Made by a program: the position numbers and the translations under genes
Part shown: piece by piece, positions 10,146-17,970 of the stretch
Position numbering within the stretch: position 1 is the first letter of the stretch
Layout of the letters: the number at the start of each line of letters is the position of its first letter
Notes under the pieces: generated by a model
What the model saw: only the letters and a program-made list of their open reading frames with translations
The model's database searches: none
Told to the model about the DNA's origin: nothing
DNA from: Linderina pennispora
Taxonomy: Eukaryota; Kickxellomycota; Kickxellomycetes; Kickxellales; Kickxellaceae
Length of the DNA stretch: 29,363 nucleotides
Assembly (NCBI RefSeq): GCF_002104995.1
Contig: NW_024468373.1
Span: 1-29,363, forward strand
Direction: 5' to 3'

Positions 10146-11015
10146 ATGTCAAACTACCGTGGCTACAATTCCGGCGCATCTGGCAATGATGGCGGCTTCC
10201 GTCGCTACGGGGGTGCTAGCTCCCGCTACAATGCTAGTGGTGGCGGTAGCAACGACAGCTACGGCGACAGCAGCCAACAACGCCAGTATGACGATTCGGA
10301 CGAAGAAGTCGACTTCATCAAGACAAAGATTACTAAGGCCAAGCAGGACACCTTGGACTCGACCCGTAATGCGCTGCGCACACTGCAGCAGACTGAGGAT
10401 GTGGGTGTCAAGACCCTGACGAAGTTGGGCGAGCAGACGGAGCAGCTGAACCGCATCGACCGCACAATGGAGATGACTAGCTTGCAGGCCGAGAGCTCGG
10501 TGGAGCAGACAGGCAAGCTGCGCACACTCAACAAGTCGATTTTCCACGTTCATGTCAAGAACCCGTTCAGCGGCAAGAAGCGCCGTGAAGCAGAGATGGC
10601 AAAGCTCGAGGCCGAGCAGGAGCGTGTGCGCCTGGCCGAGGAGCGCAAGCTGCAAAACGACCACGAGTCGCGTAACCGCATTGGCCGTTTTACGAACCCG
10701 AACGGGCTCCGGGCCGCCGGCCCACCAGGCCGCATGACGGCCGATGGCCACACCATTGTGTCAGACACCGGTATGTCAAGGTCGGAGCGCTCAAAGTATA
10801 CCTTCGATGACAACGAGGATCCCGAGATTGAGAACGAGATCAACGATAACCTGAATGAGATGAGCTCGGCGCTGGGTCGCCTCAAGGACCTGTCTCTGGC
10901 CACGCAGCGTGAGCTGAATGCCCAGGATGACCCGCTCCGGCGTATCACTGATACAACTGACAAGACCAGCGACAACATCGGCGTTGCTCGGTACCAACTC
11001 AGCCGCATCAAGTAA
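10146..11015 (+). CDS. SEC9: SNAP-25-family t-SNARE (Sec9-like)
   Basis: A 289-residue Qbc SNARE that would supply two helices to the plasma-membrane exocytic SNARE complex, with a syntaxin (Sso1) and a synaptobrevin (Snc1). Residues 1-50 are Gly/Ser/Tyr-rich and disordered. SNARE helix 1 spans about 55-130, with the ionic-layer Gln at Q97 (GEQTEQLNRID). A basic linker with NPF (139-141) and a charged helix at 145-175 follow. SNARE helix 2 spans about 226-288, ionic-layer Gln Q260 (ELNAQDDPLRRI). Both glutamines are in the positions expected from SNAP-25. The linker lacks the cysteine cluster that is palmitoylated in neuronal SNAP-25, as in yeast Sec9. The start at 10146 was chosen over an in-frame ATG at 10077 because the extra segment is hydrophobic and translates pyrimidine-rich leader sequence. 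The head is shorter than that of S. cerevisiae Sec9. A Spo20 or SNAP-29 relative is the alternative. Confidence 0.9.
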   Translation: MSNYRGYNSGASGNDGGFRRYGGASSRYNASGGGSNDSYGDSSQQRQYDDSDEEVDFIKTKITKAKQDTLDSTRNALRTLQQTEDVGVKTLTKLGEQTEQLNRIDRTMEMTSLQAESSVEQTGKLRTLNKSIFHVHVKNPFSGKKRREAEMAKLEAEQERVRLAEERKLQNDHESRNRIGRFTNPNGLRAAGPPGRMTADGHTIVSDTGMSRSERSKYTFDDNEDPEIENEINDNLNEMSSALGRLKDLSLATQRELNAQDDPLRRITDTTDKTSDNIGVARYQLSRIK

Positions 11016-11176
11016 CCAATGTAAGGGGGCTTTCACTTCATTTTCCTTTTTCCTTCCAATATACTACCACCATTACATTACCTGGAATCTAGACGAACAT
11101 TCAATATTATCCGCTGCTCTATGCAGTGGGATAACGTTATATTCATTCAGCTAGAGATGAAGAGAGGAAAAGATTT

Positions 11177-12496
11177 TTAGCTGCACTTTCCAATGCCAGA
11201 CGAGGTACTGGTTACCTTGTCCGCCATGTTCTGGCAGTTGTCCGCCGAAAGCCAAGAAACAGGCGCCTGCTTTGGAAGGTTGCGGTGCCAGATAGCCTCA
11301 GTGGTGCCATCGTTGGCAGCATGGATGCGGATGAAGTCGGCCAGCAGCAGATCAGGCTGGATCTGCAGGTGCTCGTTAAAGTCAGTGGCATTGTTGACAC
11401 TGCTGATGTGGTCAGTGCGGTAGATTGAGTTGTCAGCGACAACGCGCAGCTTCTGGTTGTCATTGAACTGGTAGCCGTCAACTAGGTTGTCCCACAGGGG
11501 GATAGTCGCGCCGCCGCGCTTCAGGGGCTCGGTGCTCATATCGATCAGCACATCCCAGTCACCTATCGCTTTGTGGAAGCTGTCGACGTTGCTGTACCCA
11601 GTGACATCGCCTGCATGAACAGTAAGGCCAGCATCAGCCAGGCCCTGTACGAACCACTGCTGGCCCTGGTCAACGGTCCAGCTGGTGACAGTGCCGTTGG
11701 GGACCCGGTTGTAGCGCGCAAAGCCGACGGTTTTGGTCTGCTTGGTCAGCCCCGTAGACTTGGCGTGGTCCTGCAGGCAGGCATAGCGCGACTCGATGCC
11801 CTCAAACAGCTTGTTGGCATCAGCCTCGCGGTTATAGAAGGCGCCGACAAACTTTATCCACTCAGCCTTGCCCAGCATATCGGTTGCGCTCTCTGGGTTG
11901 ACAGCGACCGAGTACGGGTCACTCATGCCATAGGTGGTGAAGGTCCAGTCCAGCACGTTATCGCCAAGGTCATACGACACACGCGGGGTCAGGATTGCGC
12001 GGCGGCTGTTTTTGGTCTTGGGTGTGCCAAAGTTCTGCTGGATCCGGGGGAGTCCATCCAGCCGCTTCTGCATGCAGGGTGATGTCACCTCCAGGAACTT
12101 GTACGAGGCACCGACCGAGTCCTGCTCACCGAGTAGCTCTAGAATCGCGCTGGCCGGAGCCGAGTCCAGGGCAACCTTCTTGGCTGGCACGTCGAAGACC
12201 TTTGTCCAGTCGCCGACTTGAGTGCTGGTTGCATCGGTAGCTGGGTGATCGGCCGGAGCCGGGGTGCCGCACTGCACCAGGATGTAGTTTTCGTCCGACA
12301 CAAGGTTACGAATGACCTTGTAGTTTTTGTTATAGCTGATCTCGAACCCAGCGCCGTACTTGGTGGTGACCTTGTCTGGGAAGTAGTCTTTGCTGGGATC
12401 AAACTTGGTGACGCAGCCAGACTCGTTGGCGATCGCTGGTGCAGCAGCCAGAAGCGCCGCGAGGGAGACAGCAATGACGTTGATTCTGAAGAGCAT
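11177..12496 (-). CDS. Secreted periplasmic-binding-protein-like protein (iron-siderophore/B12 SBP fold, TroA-like)
   Basis: A 439-residue protein resembling bacterial ABC-transporter substrate-binding proteins for ferric siderophores and cobalamin (helical-backbone metal receptor fold). Residues 1-23 form a signal peptide (hydrophobic core, AxA-type end APAIA) with no lipobox, so a soluble secreted or wall protein is expected. Family-like features: FEISYNKNYKVI followed by YILVQCGTP (51-79), VPAKKVALDSAPASAILELLGE (103-124), AEWIKFVGAFYNREADANKLF (211-231, very like the bacterial helix) and LQIQPDLLLADFIRIHA (377-393) near the end. Six cysteines (28, 76, 141, 240, 421, 438) could form disulfides, which suits eukaryotic secretion. 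The ATG at 12496 is preferred because only non-ATG starts lie upstream. The ligand is unknown; iron chelate or heme are options. No ABC permease is nearby. Assignment rests on remembered family patterns, not on a search. Confidence 0.75.
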   Translation of the reverse strand: MLFRINVIAVSLAALLAAAPAIANESGCVTKFDPSKDYFPDKVTTKYGAGFEISYNKNYKVIRNLVSDENYILVQCGTPAPADHPATDATSTQVGDWTKVFDVPAKKVALDSAPASAILELLGEQDSVGASYKFLEVTSPCMQKRLDGLPRIQQNFGTPKTKNSRRAILTPRVSYDLGDNVLDWTFTTYGMSDPYSVAVNPESATDMLGKAEWIKFVGAFYNREADANKLFEGIESRYACLQDHAKSTGLTKQTKTVGFARYNRVPNGTVTSWTVDQGQQWFVQGLADAGLTVHAGDVTGYSNVDSFHKAIGDWDVLIDMSTEPLKRGGATIPLWDNLVDGYQFNDNQKLRVVADNSIYRTDHISSVNNATDFNEHLQIQPDLLLADFIRIHAANDGTTEAIWHRNLPKQAPVSWLSADNCQNMADKVTSTSSGIGKCS

Positions 12497-13948
12497 CTTT
12501 TGGGAATAGAGGGAAATGGTTTGGCAGTATGTCGGCAGTGAAAGCAAGTCAGCTCGTGCGACGATGAGCTTTTTAAATTGCAATTTAAAAGAAGGTGCGA
12601 CCGCTAAAGATTGATGAATGTTGTAGTGGCTCGAGGCTTGATGAGGTGAGAAGGCAGTTGTTCGAGCAGAAGGGACAAGTCTATATATATGTCACCTTTG
12701 ATCAGCGTCCACCGTCTCCAGCTTAGCCCCAATGCATGTCAACCACTACTCAAAAAAATAGAAAAAAACTTGACTCGGTTGACGATGGATGTTGGGCCTA
12801 AAAATTATCCAGCTGCAGACGAGTCGTAAGCCTGATTAGTTCTTGACATGTTGCCCAGCATGTCCATGCCCAACCACTCTTGAGCACTGTGACTATTGTG
12901 TCCATTGCTATGGGCGCGCTCCCGCAGATATTTTTAGATTCTAAAAACTGCCAAGTGGTGCACGGCGTGACCTCACCTGCTCCCTCCTTCTTCAAGCGAT
13001 GGGGGTCCTGGGCAAGAGACCTGCATGGTGTGGTGGACGCAGAGACTCTGCATTGTTGGTGGCCGACAGGTGCCAGGATTGAAAGCTGTTTGAAGGCGGC
13101 CTGCGTTTGTGTGAATTCCCAACAGCCCATGTTCTCAGGTTGGACTTTTCTGGATTGGCCGCGCAGCATGGGGCACCGGGGTTTGCTCACTCGAGCATCA
13201 TGGATCTTGGAGGGGGTGCGGTAGGCAAACGTGCAGGGGGTACGGGTTCATGGCTTTTGCAGTTTCTTTAGATAGCTGGTCCCAGTGTCGCCTGTCCCAA
13301 CATGTATGCCCGCAAGAGGTCCCTCTTTTGCTATCTTTACGGCTCAGTTTTTGGGGGCTTGGAAGAGCAGCCAGCCAGAGATGCGTGGCGTGGTGAGCAT
13401 GAGGTAGGCAGTCAATGGAGAGAGAATGCTCGCCCAAAAATACCACATCTAGTCTTCCCATTCGGCCATTGCTTGGCCAATATCCTATATGCCCGAAAAA
13501 ATGGCCTTGACTGGCGCACAGCACCGAGCATATGCACAGATAACGCACGACCCCTTTGTAACATCTGCATCCACCCTCCGAACGTTCCATTTTCTCTTTG
13601 TCAACTGAGAACACCTTTCCATCCAGCGAATAATCCAGCACAGCAACTGCAGTATCTTTATTAGCGTCCACCAGCTTGGGTTGTCCGGGCGCTCACTGCA
13701 TTGCGCAATTATACGTGCATTGTTGGGTGCCTCAGCCAACAGCACCCTCTACTCTGAGGCTGGCAGATCCGCAGCTGTCCCTACATGTCGCCACGCCAGG
13801 TCCCAGCCATCACTGATCTAATTCACCACGATCCACAGCATGGAATCAAGACCACCTAAGCCTTTTGGTCGGAGCTGCGACAGGCGCTTCGGCTTCTCCT
13901 CCACAAATTTTGTTTGGCTTTATTCAATTCTGCAGGCGCTCGAGAAGA
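12497..13948. other. Long spacer (1.45 kb), no convincing gene
   Basis: It separates two divergent genes and is the longest stretch without an assignable gene. Its left part (12570-12800) is AT-rich promoter-like DNA. Minus-strand reading frames at 13198-13671 and 13485-13745 look weakly protein-like where they overlap (LDYSLDGKVF), but they start at non-ATG codons and need a frame change to join. I saw no tRNA-like A/B boxes. Confidence 0.45.
12682..12690 (-). promoter_or_regulatory. Possible TATA box of the SBP-like gene
   Basis: A TATATATAG run on the minus strand about 190 bases before the ATG. The distance implies a leader of about 160 bases, which is rather long, so the assignment is tentative. 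Confidence 0.35.
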
Positions 13949-14671
13949 ATGCTGGGTGACGAATGCTTCAAGCTGGCCAAGGAGGCCAAGGATGTGACAC
14001 CGGACCACATTCCTGCCTATAATGAGGAGCTGGTGCGCCTTGTAACTCAGGAGTCGCGATATCTGTGGCGACGCGTCGTCGAGCTTATCCAGGCGACAGA
14101 GTCCTCCAGCCAACAGAGCTCCTCGGGTGTGTTTAGTCCCAGCCAGTCGACCAGCAAGCCGGACCTTTCTTCGCAGCCTTTCAGCAACGACCCCGCAGAC
14201 GTGAGCCGCTCCATGGAAAGCGAAAACATGCAGGGCCAGGTCGCGCTTTACGTGCACACGATTGAGCGCAACAAGCGGTGTCTGATGGCGTACCACCGGA
14301 AACGGGCAGAGTTTCTGCAGTCGTTGCTGTGGGCAGTGCATTTAGCGCCGACGATGGTGCCACAGAATGTGTCGCAGAGACTGGCGCCTGAGGAGCAGAA
14401 CTATGCAAGAGAGTATGCAAAGCTCAACATGAAGTACAGAGATAGCGTGGAGGCCACATTGTGTCCGAATGATTCGCTTGACTGGGCCTTGAATGGAGAG
14501 GTACCGCCGCGCGATTTGCTGATCGAAGTGCGTGTACACAGAGACTGCGGTGAGATTGTAACCCAGTCTGGTATCGTCAACCTGCAAGCCGGCACCCAGC
14601 ACTACCTGTGCCGCTCGGATGTCGAGCACTTGCTGACCATCGGGTATCTTGAGCACATCAACCCGACATAG
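13949..14671 (+). CDS. PSF1: GINS complex subunit Psf1
   Basis: A 240-residue Psf1, one of four GINS subunits that join Cdc45 and Mcm2-7 to form the replicative helicase in the nucleus. It begins MLGDECFKLAKEAK, the usual N-terminal helix, and continues through IPAYNEELVRLV. The family signature RNKRCLMAYHRKRAEFLQSL is at 108-127. The C-terminal B domain has DLLIEVRVHRDCGE (189-202) and GTQHYLCRSDVEHLL (215-229), and the chain ends YLEHINPT. The human and yeast proteins are about 200 residues. The excess is a Ser/Gln-rich insertion at about 51-95, between A-domain helices. The start at 13949 is set by homology. The frame is open upstream without an ATG, and another ATG at 13841 opens a short overlapping frame that ends at 13963. 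A CTGCAG before the start could be a splice acceptor, so a non-coding upstream exon is possible. Confidence 0.92.
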   Translation: MLGDECFKLAKEAKDVTPDHIPAYNEELVRLVTQESRYLWRRVVELIQATESSSQQSSSGVFSPSQSTSKPDLSSQPFSNDPADVSRSMESENMQGQVALYVHTIERNKRCLMAYHRKRAEFLQSLLWAVHLAPTMVPQNVSQRLAPEEQNYAREYAKLNMKYRDSVEATLCPNDSLDWALNGEVPPRDLLIEVRVHRDCGEIVTQSGIVNLQAGTQHYLCRSDVEHLLTIGYLEHINPT

Positions 14672-15253
14672 CAAATAATATTTAATCAAAAGTGTAATAT
14701 AAACCTCAACACATACTTGTGGATGGCAACATACCAGTGATCAGTGGATGTCGCATCGTATGATATATCGAGAAGCGGCTACTAGTACATCCGAATATTA
14801 GCCCTGTGTTGCGCTCCGCCGATGCCAATGCCTCAGGGCAGGCGCATACCTTGCATCAAGCCGATGGTGCAGCGCTGTCCCTGGCAGGGATTTGGCCATA
14901 TACCAAATGCGTACAGCCTCCTTTCAGTTATTTTCTCTTTCGTTTTCACTCGGTAAAGATCCTTCAAAAACTCCGGACTACTACCAGCTCCTTGACAGAT
15001 CATTCCTACGTAAACCAATTGCTTCTAACCATTATTATCATATTTTAATAGAGATAGCTGACATACGGAAAATTTTTGTTTTGCGTTCTTCAGCAGCCCT
15101 CTCGCCTAAACGACCACAGGCCATGTAGCGATATTAGAAGTGTCAAATAGAGGAGAGAAGTTATTAGGGAGATTTGTTGGAATGGCGTGGGTAAAGATAG
15201 TGTGGTGAATAGTAGAAAGGTAGTAAAAAGGGATTTCAGCAGAGCTGCCAGCT
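14672..15253 (+). other. Convergent 3' spacer (582 bp)
   Basis: AT-rich sequence between two convergent genes. I see no protein-like frame, repeat or RNA gene in it. TAATAT/AATATA-type signals just after the Psf1 stop may serve polyadenylation, but there is no perfect AATAAA near that stop. Confidence 0.4.
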
Positions 15254-17224
15254 CTAAACAGCAACACCAGGCGATCTCTTGGGTACAAACAGGCTCTTTG
15301 CACGAGTCATGCTGTTCCTAACAACAACGCTGGTCGACCGCTTTAACGTGTTCAGTCTGCCGCTCAGGGTTCCGAGTCCAGCACGAGCAACAGCCGTACT
15401 GGTGACATTCTTCGCACCCCTATGCATGGCAGCCATCTCTACCGACATCTTGCCATCAAACCCATCGTGGTCAAAGTCCGACCCATCGATGTTTTTGTCG
15501 CTGTCTTCGGATGCCAGGTACCTAGGCGGCACATCATCGTCGGCATCCACGCGTGGGTCTACAGTCTTGGGCCGCAGATTGTCGGCTGAACGCTCATTCC
15601 GGGGCGCAAAAATCGGGCGTGCAGTACGCCGCAGAACCATCGAGGTTGTGTGTCGGACAGACTGCATTCTGCGGGACAGCCCGCTCAGGATGCGCGACGG
15701 CTGGCGTTGCAGCCCTTGGTTGGTGCGGTCAGTTGTGCTGAGCCGCGACTTTGCGGTCTGCACGCGGCGCTCCTGGGCGGCGGGCAGGCGCTCGGGCCTC
15801 GCTTGCACGGGCTCGCTTGCCCCGCTAATACTTTGTTTTGGCTGAGTTGCGGTGGGGGCTGTTTCAGAGATAGTCTTGGGGGCCGCTTCGGGGCCCTGTT
15901 CAGGACTAGCTTCGGGAGTGGTTTCTTTGGTAATAGAGGTCTTCCGCAGTTCGTTGCCACTCAGCGCCTTCTGTAGTTTGGTTTCTGCATGGCGGCTACC
16001 CTCCCGGGCCAAGGCACTGGCAAGGCTTCCGCGACGGCTCCTGGTACGCGATCTGTAGCTGGCAGGCGATGTCGGCCGATTGCCATCTGGCTGTGGCGAC
16101 ACTGGTTGAGAGCTGGGCATATCATGCTTTGGCGGCGCAACCTCGCAGCCAGCTTCCTCCTTTCCCTGGTCATCCTTCGCCTCCTCTTCCTCCTGGGACT
16201 TTTCAGCCTCATGCATCGAAGCGCGCTTGGATCCGGATACTGGGGCGTCAACAGCCGATTCAGCAGGGATTGTAATGGAGAACATGTTGGCAGTGGGATC
16301 AGTAGCCATCGATGTGCTGTTGTCAAAGTTGAATATATCGAAATCGGCAAGCACGCTGGTGGCTGGCTCCGGCACAGCAGCCGGCGGTACTACAAGGCTC
16401 TCCTCGCTGCCCGACGTAACCGATGCAGAGGTGGCCTGGACTACATCCCTCGCATTGCTTGGCGCCTCCACACTACTATCGCTGGCATCACTAGTTGAGC
16501 CTGAGACCCCACCAGGCGGCACAACTGCAGCCGTGGCATCCTGGGGCTCTGCAGCGGACTCATCAGCCACTGGGGTGGTTTCGATCAGAGAAGCACGCTT
16601 TTCGGTATCAATCGGAGCATCCTCATCCGACTTGGTATCCACGGTCTCTTCCTGGACGGGTGGCTGGTCCTTTGCTTCTACAGGCGACTCCGCTGCAGCC
16701 TCACCTGCCGGCGAGCTTTTCAGAGCGGCGTACGAGAAGGTAATAGAATCGTAGTGGTGGTGGGACTGGTCAAAGCCATTGTTCTCGGCATCTTTGGTCT
16801 CCCTGGCGCCTCCTTCTGGCTCCTCTGGCTCCATATGCTGCTCTGGCTTTGCCACAATAACACGCGCTGGCGCGGTAGCCACCAGCTCAGGCTCCTCCAC
16901 GGCAATTCCCTCTGAGGTGGCCTTGGATGACGCGGTCTCGGTGCTGGCAGCCGGCGACGGCTCGGTGGCAGTAGAATCAATGGCAGCGTTCTTGCATATA
17001 GCCGCTTGCACTATCGGCGTGGCCTCGGGCTCCTCGGAATCCTCAGAATTGGCGTCACTGGTCTTGTCGGTGCGCGGGTTGCCGAGATCCGGGATGGTGA
17101 GCTTGGAGGAGCCAAAGTCTGGCATCATCCAGTCGAGCCCCTTGCTAAGACCAGACTCGCCCTCGAAGCTGAACTGGTGCGTGGCGGCGGTGTCGCCATG
17201 CGATGCAGCGCTGCCAGAAAGCAT
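15254..17224 (-). CDS. Disordered Ala/Ser/Glu-rich protein with a duplicated basic motif
   Basis: A 656-residue unbroken frame that I do not recognise. The first roughly 350 residues are acidic and Ala/Ser/Thr/Pro-rich, with short hydrophobic pieces such as KGLDWMMPDFGSSKLTIPDLG (28-48) and FDIFNFDNS. The region around 390-480 turns basic and Ser/Pro-rich (YRSRTRSRRGSLASALAREGSR). Two copies of a basic Ser/Thr/Val/Arg motif lie near the C-terminus: RHTTSMVLRRTARPIFAPR (about 524-542) and RSTSVVVRNSMTRAKSLFVPKR (about 629-650). Such motifs could bind membranes or be kinase sites (RxxS/T); this is inference. There is no signal peptide or transmembrane segment. The start at 17224 is the first ATG of the frame and is followed by AT-rich upstream DNA. 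A cytoplasmic scaffold is the most neutral guess. Confidence 0.75.
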   Translation of the reverse strand: MLSGSAASHGDTAATHQFSFEGESGLSKGLDWMMPDFGSSKLTIPDLGNPRTDKTSDANSEDSEEPEATPIVQAAICKNAAIDSTATEPSPAASTETASSKATSEGIAVEEPELVATAPARVIVAKPEQHMEPEEPEGGARETKDAENNGFDQSHHHYDSITFSYAALKSSPAGEAAAESPVEAKDQPPVQEETVDTKSDEDAPIDTEKRASLIETTPVADESAAEPQDATAAVVPPGGVSGSTSDASDSSVEAPSNARDVVQATSASVTSGSEESLVVPPAAVPEPATSVLADFDIFNFDNSTSMATDPTANMFSITIPAESAVDAPVSGSKRASMHEAEKSQEEEEAKDDQGKEEAGCEVAPPKHDMPSSQPVSPQPDGNRPTSPASYRSRTRSRRGSLASALAREGSRHAETKLQKALSGNELRKTSITKETTPEASPEQGPEAAPKTISETAPTATQPKQSISGASEPVQARPERLPAAQERRVQTAKSRLSTTDRTNQGLQRQPSRILSGLSRRMQSVRHTTSMVLRRTARPIFAPRNERSADNLRPKTVDPRVDADDDVPPRYLASEDSDKNIDGSDFDHDGFDGKMSVEMAAMHRGAKNVTSTAVARAGLGTLSGRLNTLKRSTSVVVRNSMTRAKSLFVPKRSPGVAV

Positions 17225-17970
17225 GCTTTTTGCAAGATAGGAATAATAAAGAACGTGAACGGAAAAACTTGAGGAATCCCAATGCAGATCGAGATCGTCA
17301 GCAGTGAAGGGGCTGTGGCAAGTGAAATCGTTAACCGAATATGACCAAAGGGGGATTCAATATTAGCCTCAAAACCCCTATCTTGATGTCTGTGATATCG
17401 GAATACAAAAGAGTTGAGAGCAAATTATGTAAAACTATAAAGCGAAAAAGAAGAAATGGCTAGGAAATTGCTGAAGAGAAAGAGGGAGCGGACGGGGTTG
17501 ACTTCTAGGATGGAAAGGTGGCAATGGGCTAAAGGGGGTCAAAAATGGAACAAGATGGTAGCGGAATGCTGGGAACAATCGGTATGGACGACCCTCCTTC
17601 TATCTCCAAACAGGGACTAGCCGTTGCGCAATGAGGAGCAGGGGGTACTCTAGCCACCATATTCGCTGTAAAATTTTATTCGATCAATATCACGCTCCAA
17701 GCCTAGAGGACATGTCTAATCCTCTTTTCTCCTCCCTGTTCTGTATTCTTGAGAGAGGGTAGAGGGGGGGTGTTGTAGAGCAGTATGCTACTAAGAAGGC
17801 TAGACCAGCTCTTATTTTCCAAAAAAGAAAAGCGTCCCCTCTCTCCACGTTCCCACCCAATGGCGAATATGAAGTGGGCACAAAGAATGCTATACAGGAG
17901 TGGTGGCATGTTTTTGCGCTTTAAAAACGTTTATACATTGCAATCTACTGTTCCCAAGAGAAAAAATAGT
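17225..17970 (-). other. Spacer: promoter of the 15254-17224 gene and 3' region of the ankyrin gene
   Basis: 746 bp of AT-rich and purine-rich DNA between two minus-strand genes. It has no protein-like frame. I saw no repeats beyond short homopolymers, and no clear TATA box. Confidence 0.4.

Noticed and set aside
12798-13190. Minus-strand 130-residue frame in the long spacer
   Set aside because: Its composition is random-looking, rich in Trp, Gln and Cys, with no domain and no supporting promoter or poly(A) signal.
13198-13745. Minus-strand small gene combining two overlapping frames (LLAEAPNNARIIAQ and LDYSLDGKVFSVDKEKM)
   Set aside because: Both frames begin at non-ATG codons, joining them needs a frame change in a part of the window where frames are otherwise clean, and no known domain is visible. 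It could be a spliced small gene but cannot be supported.
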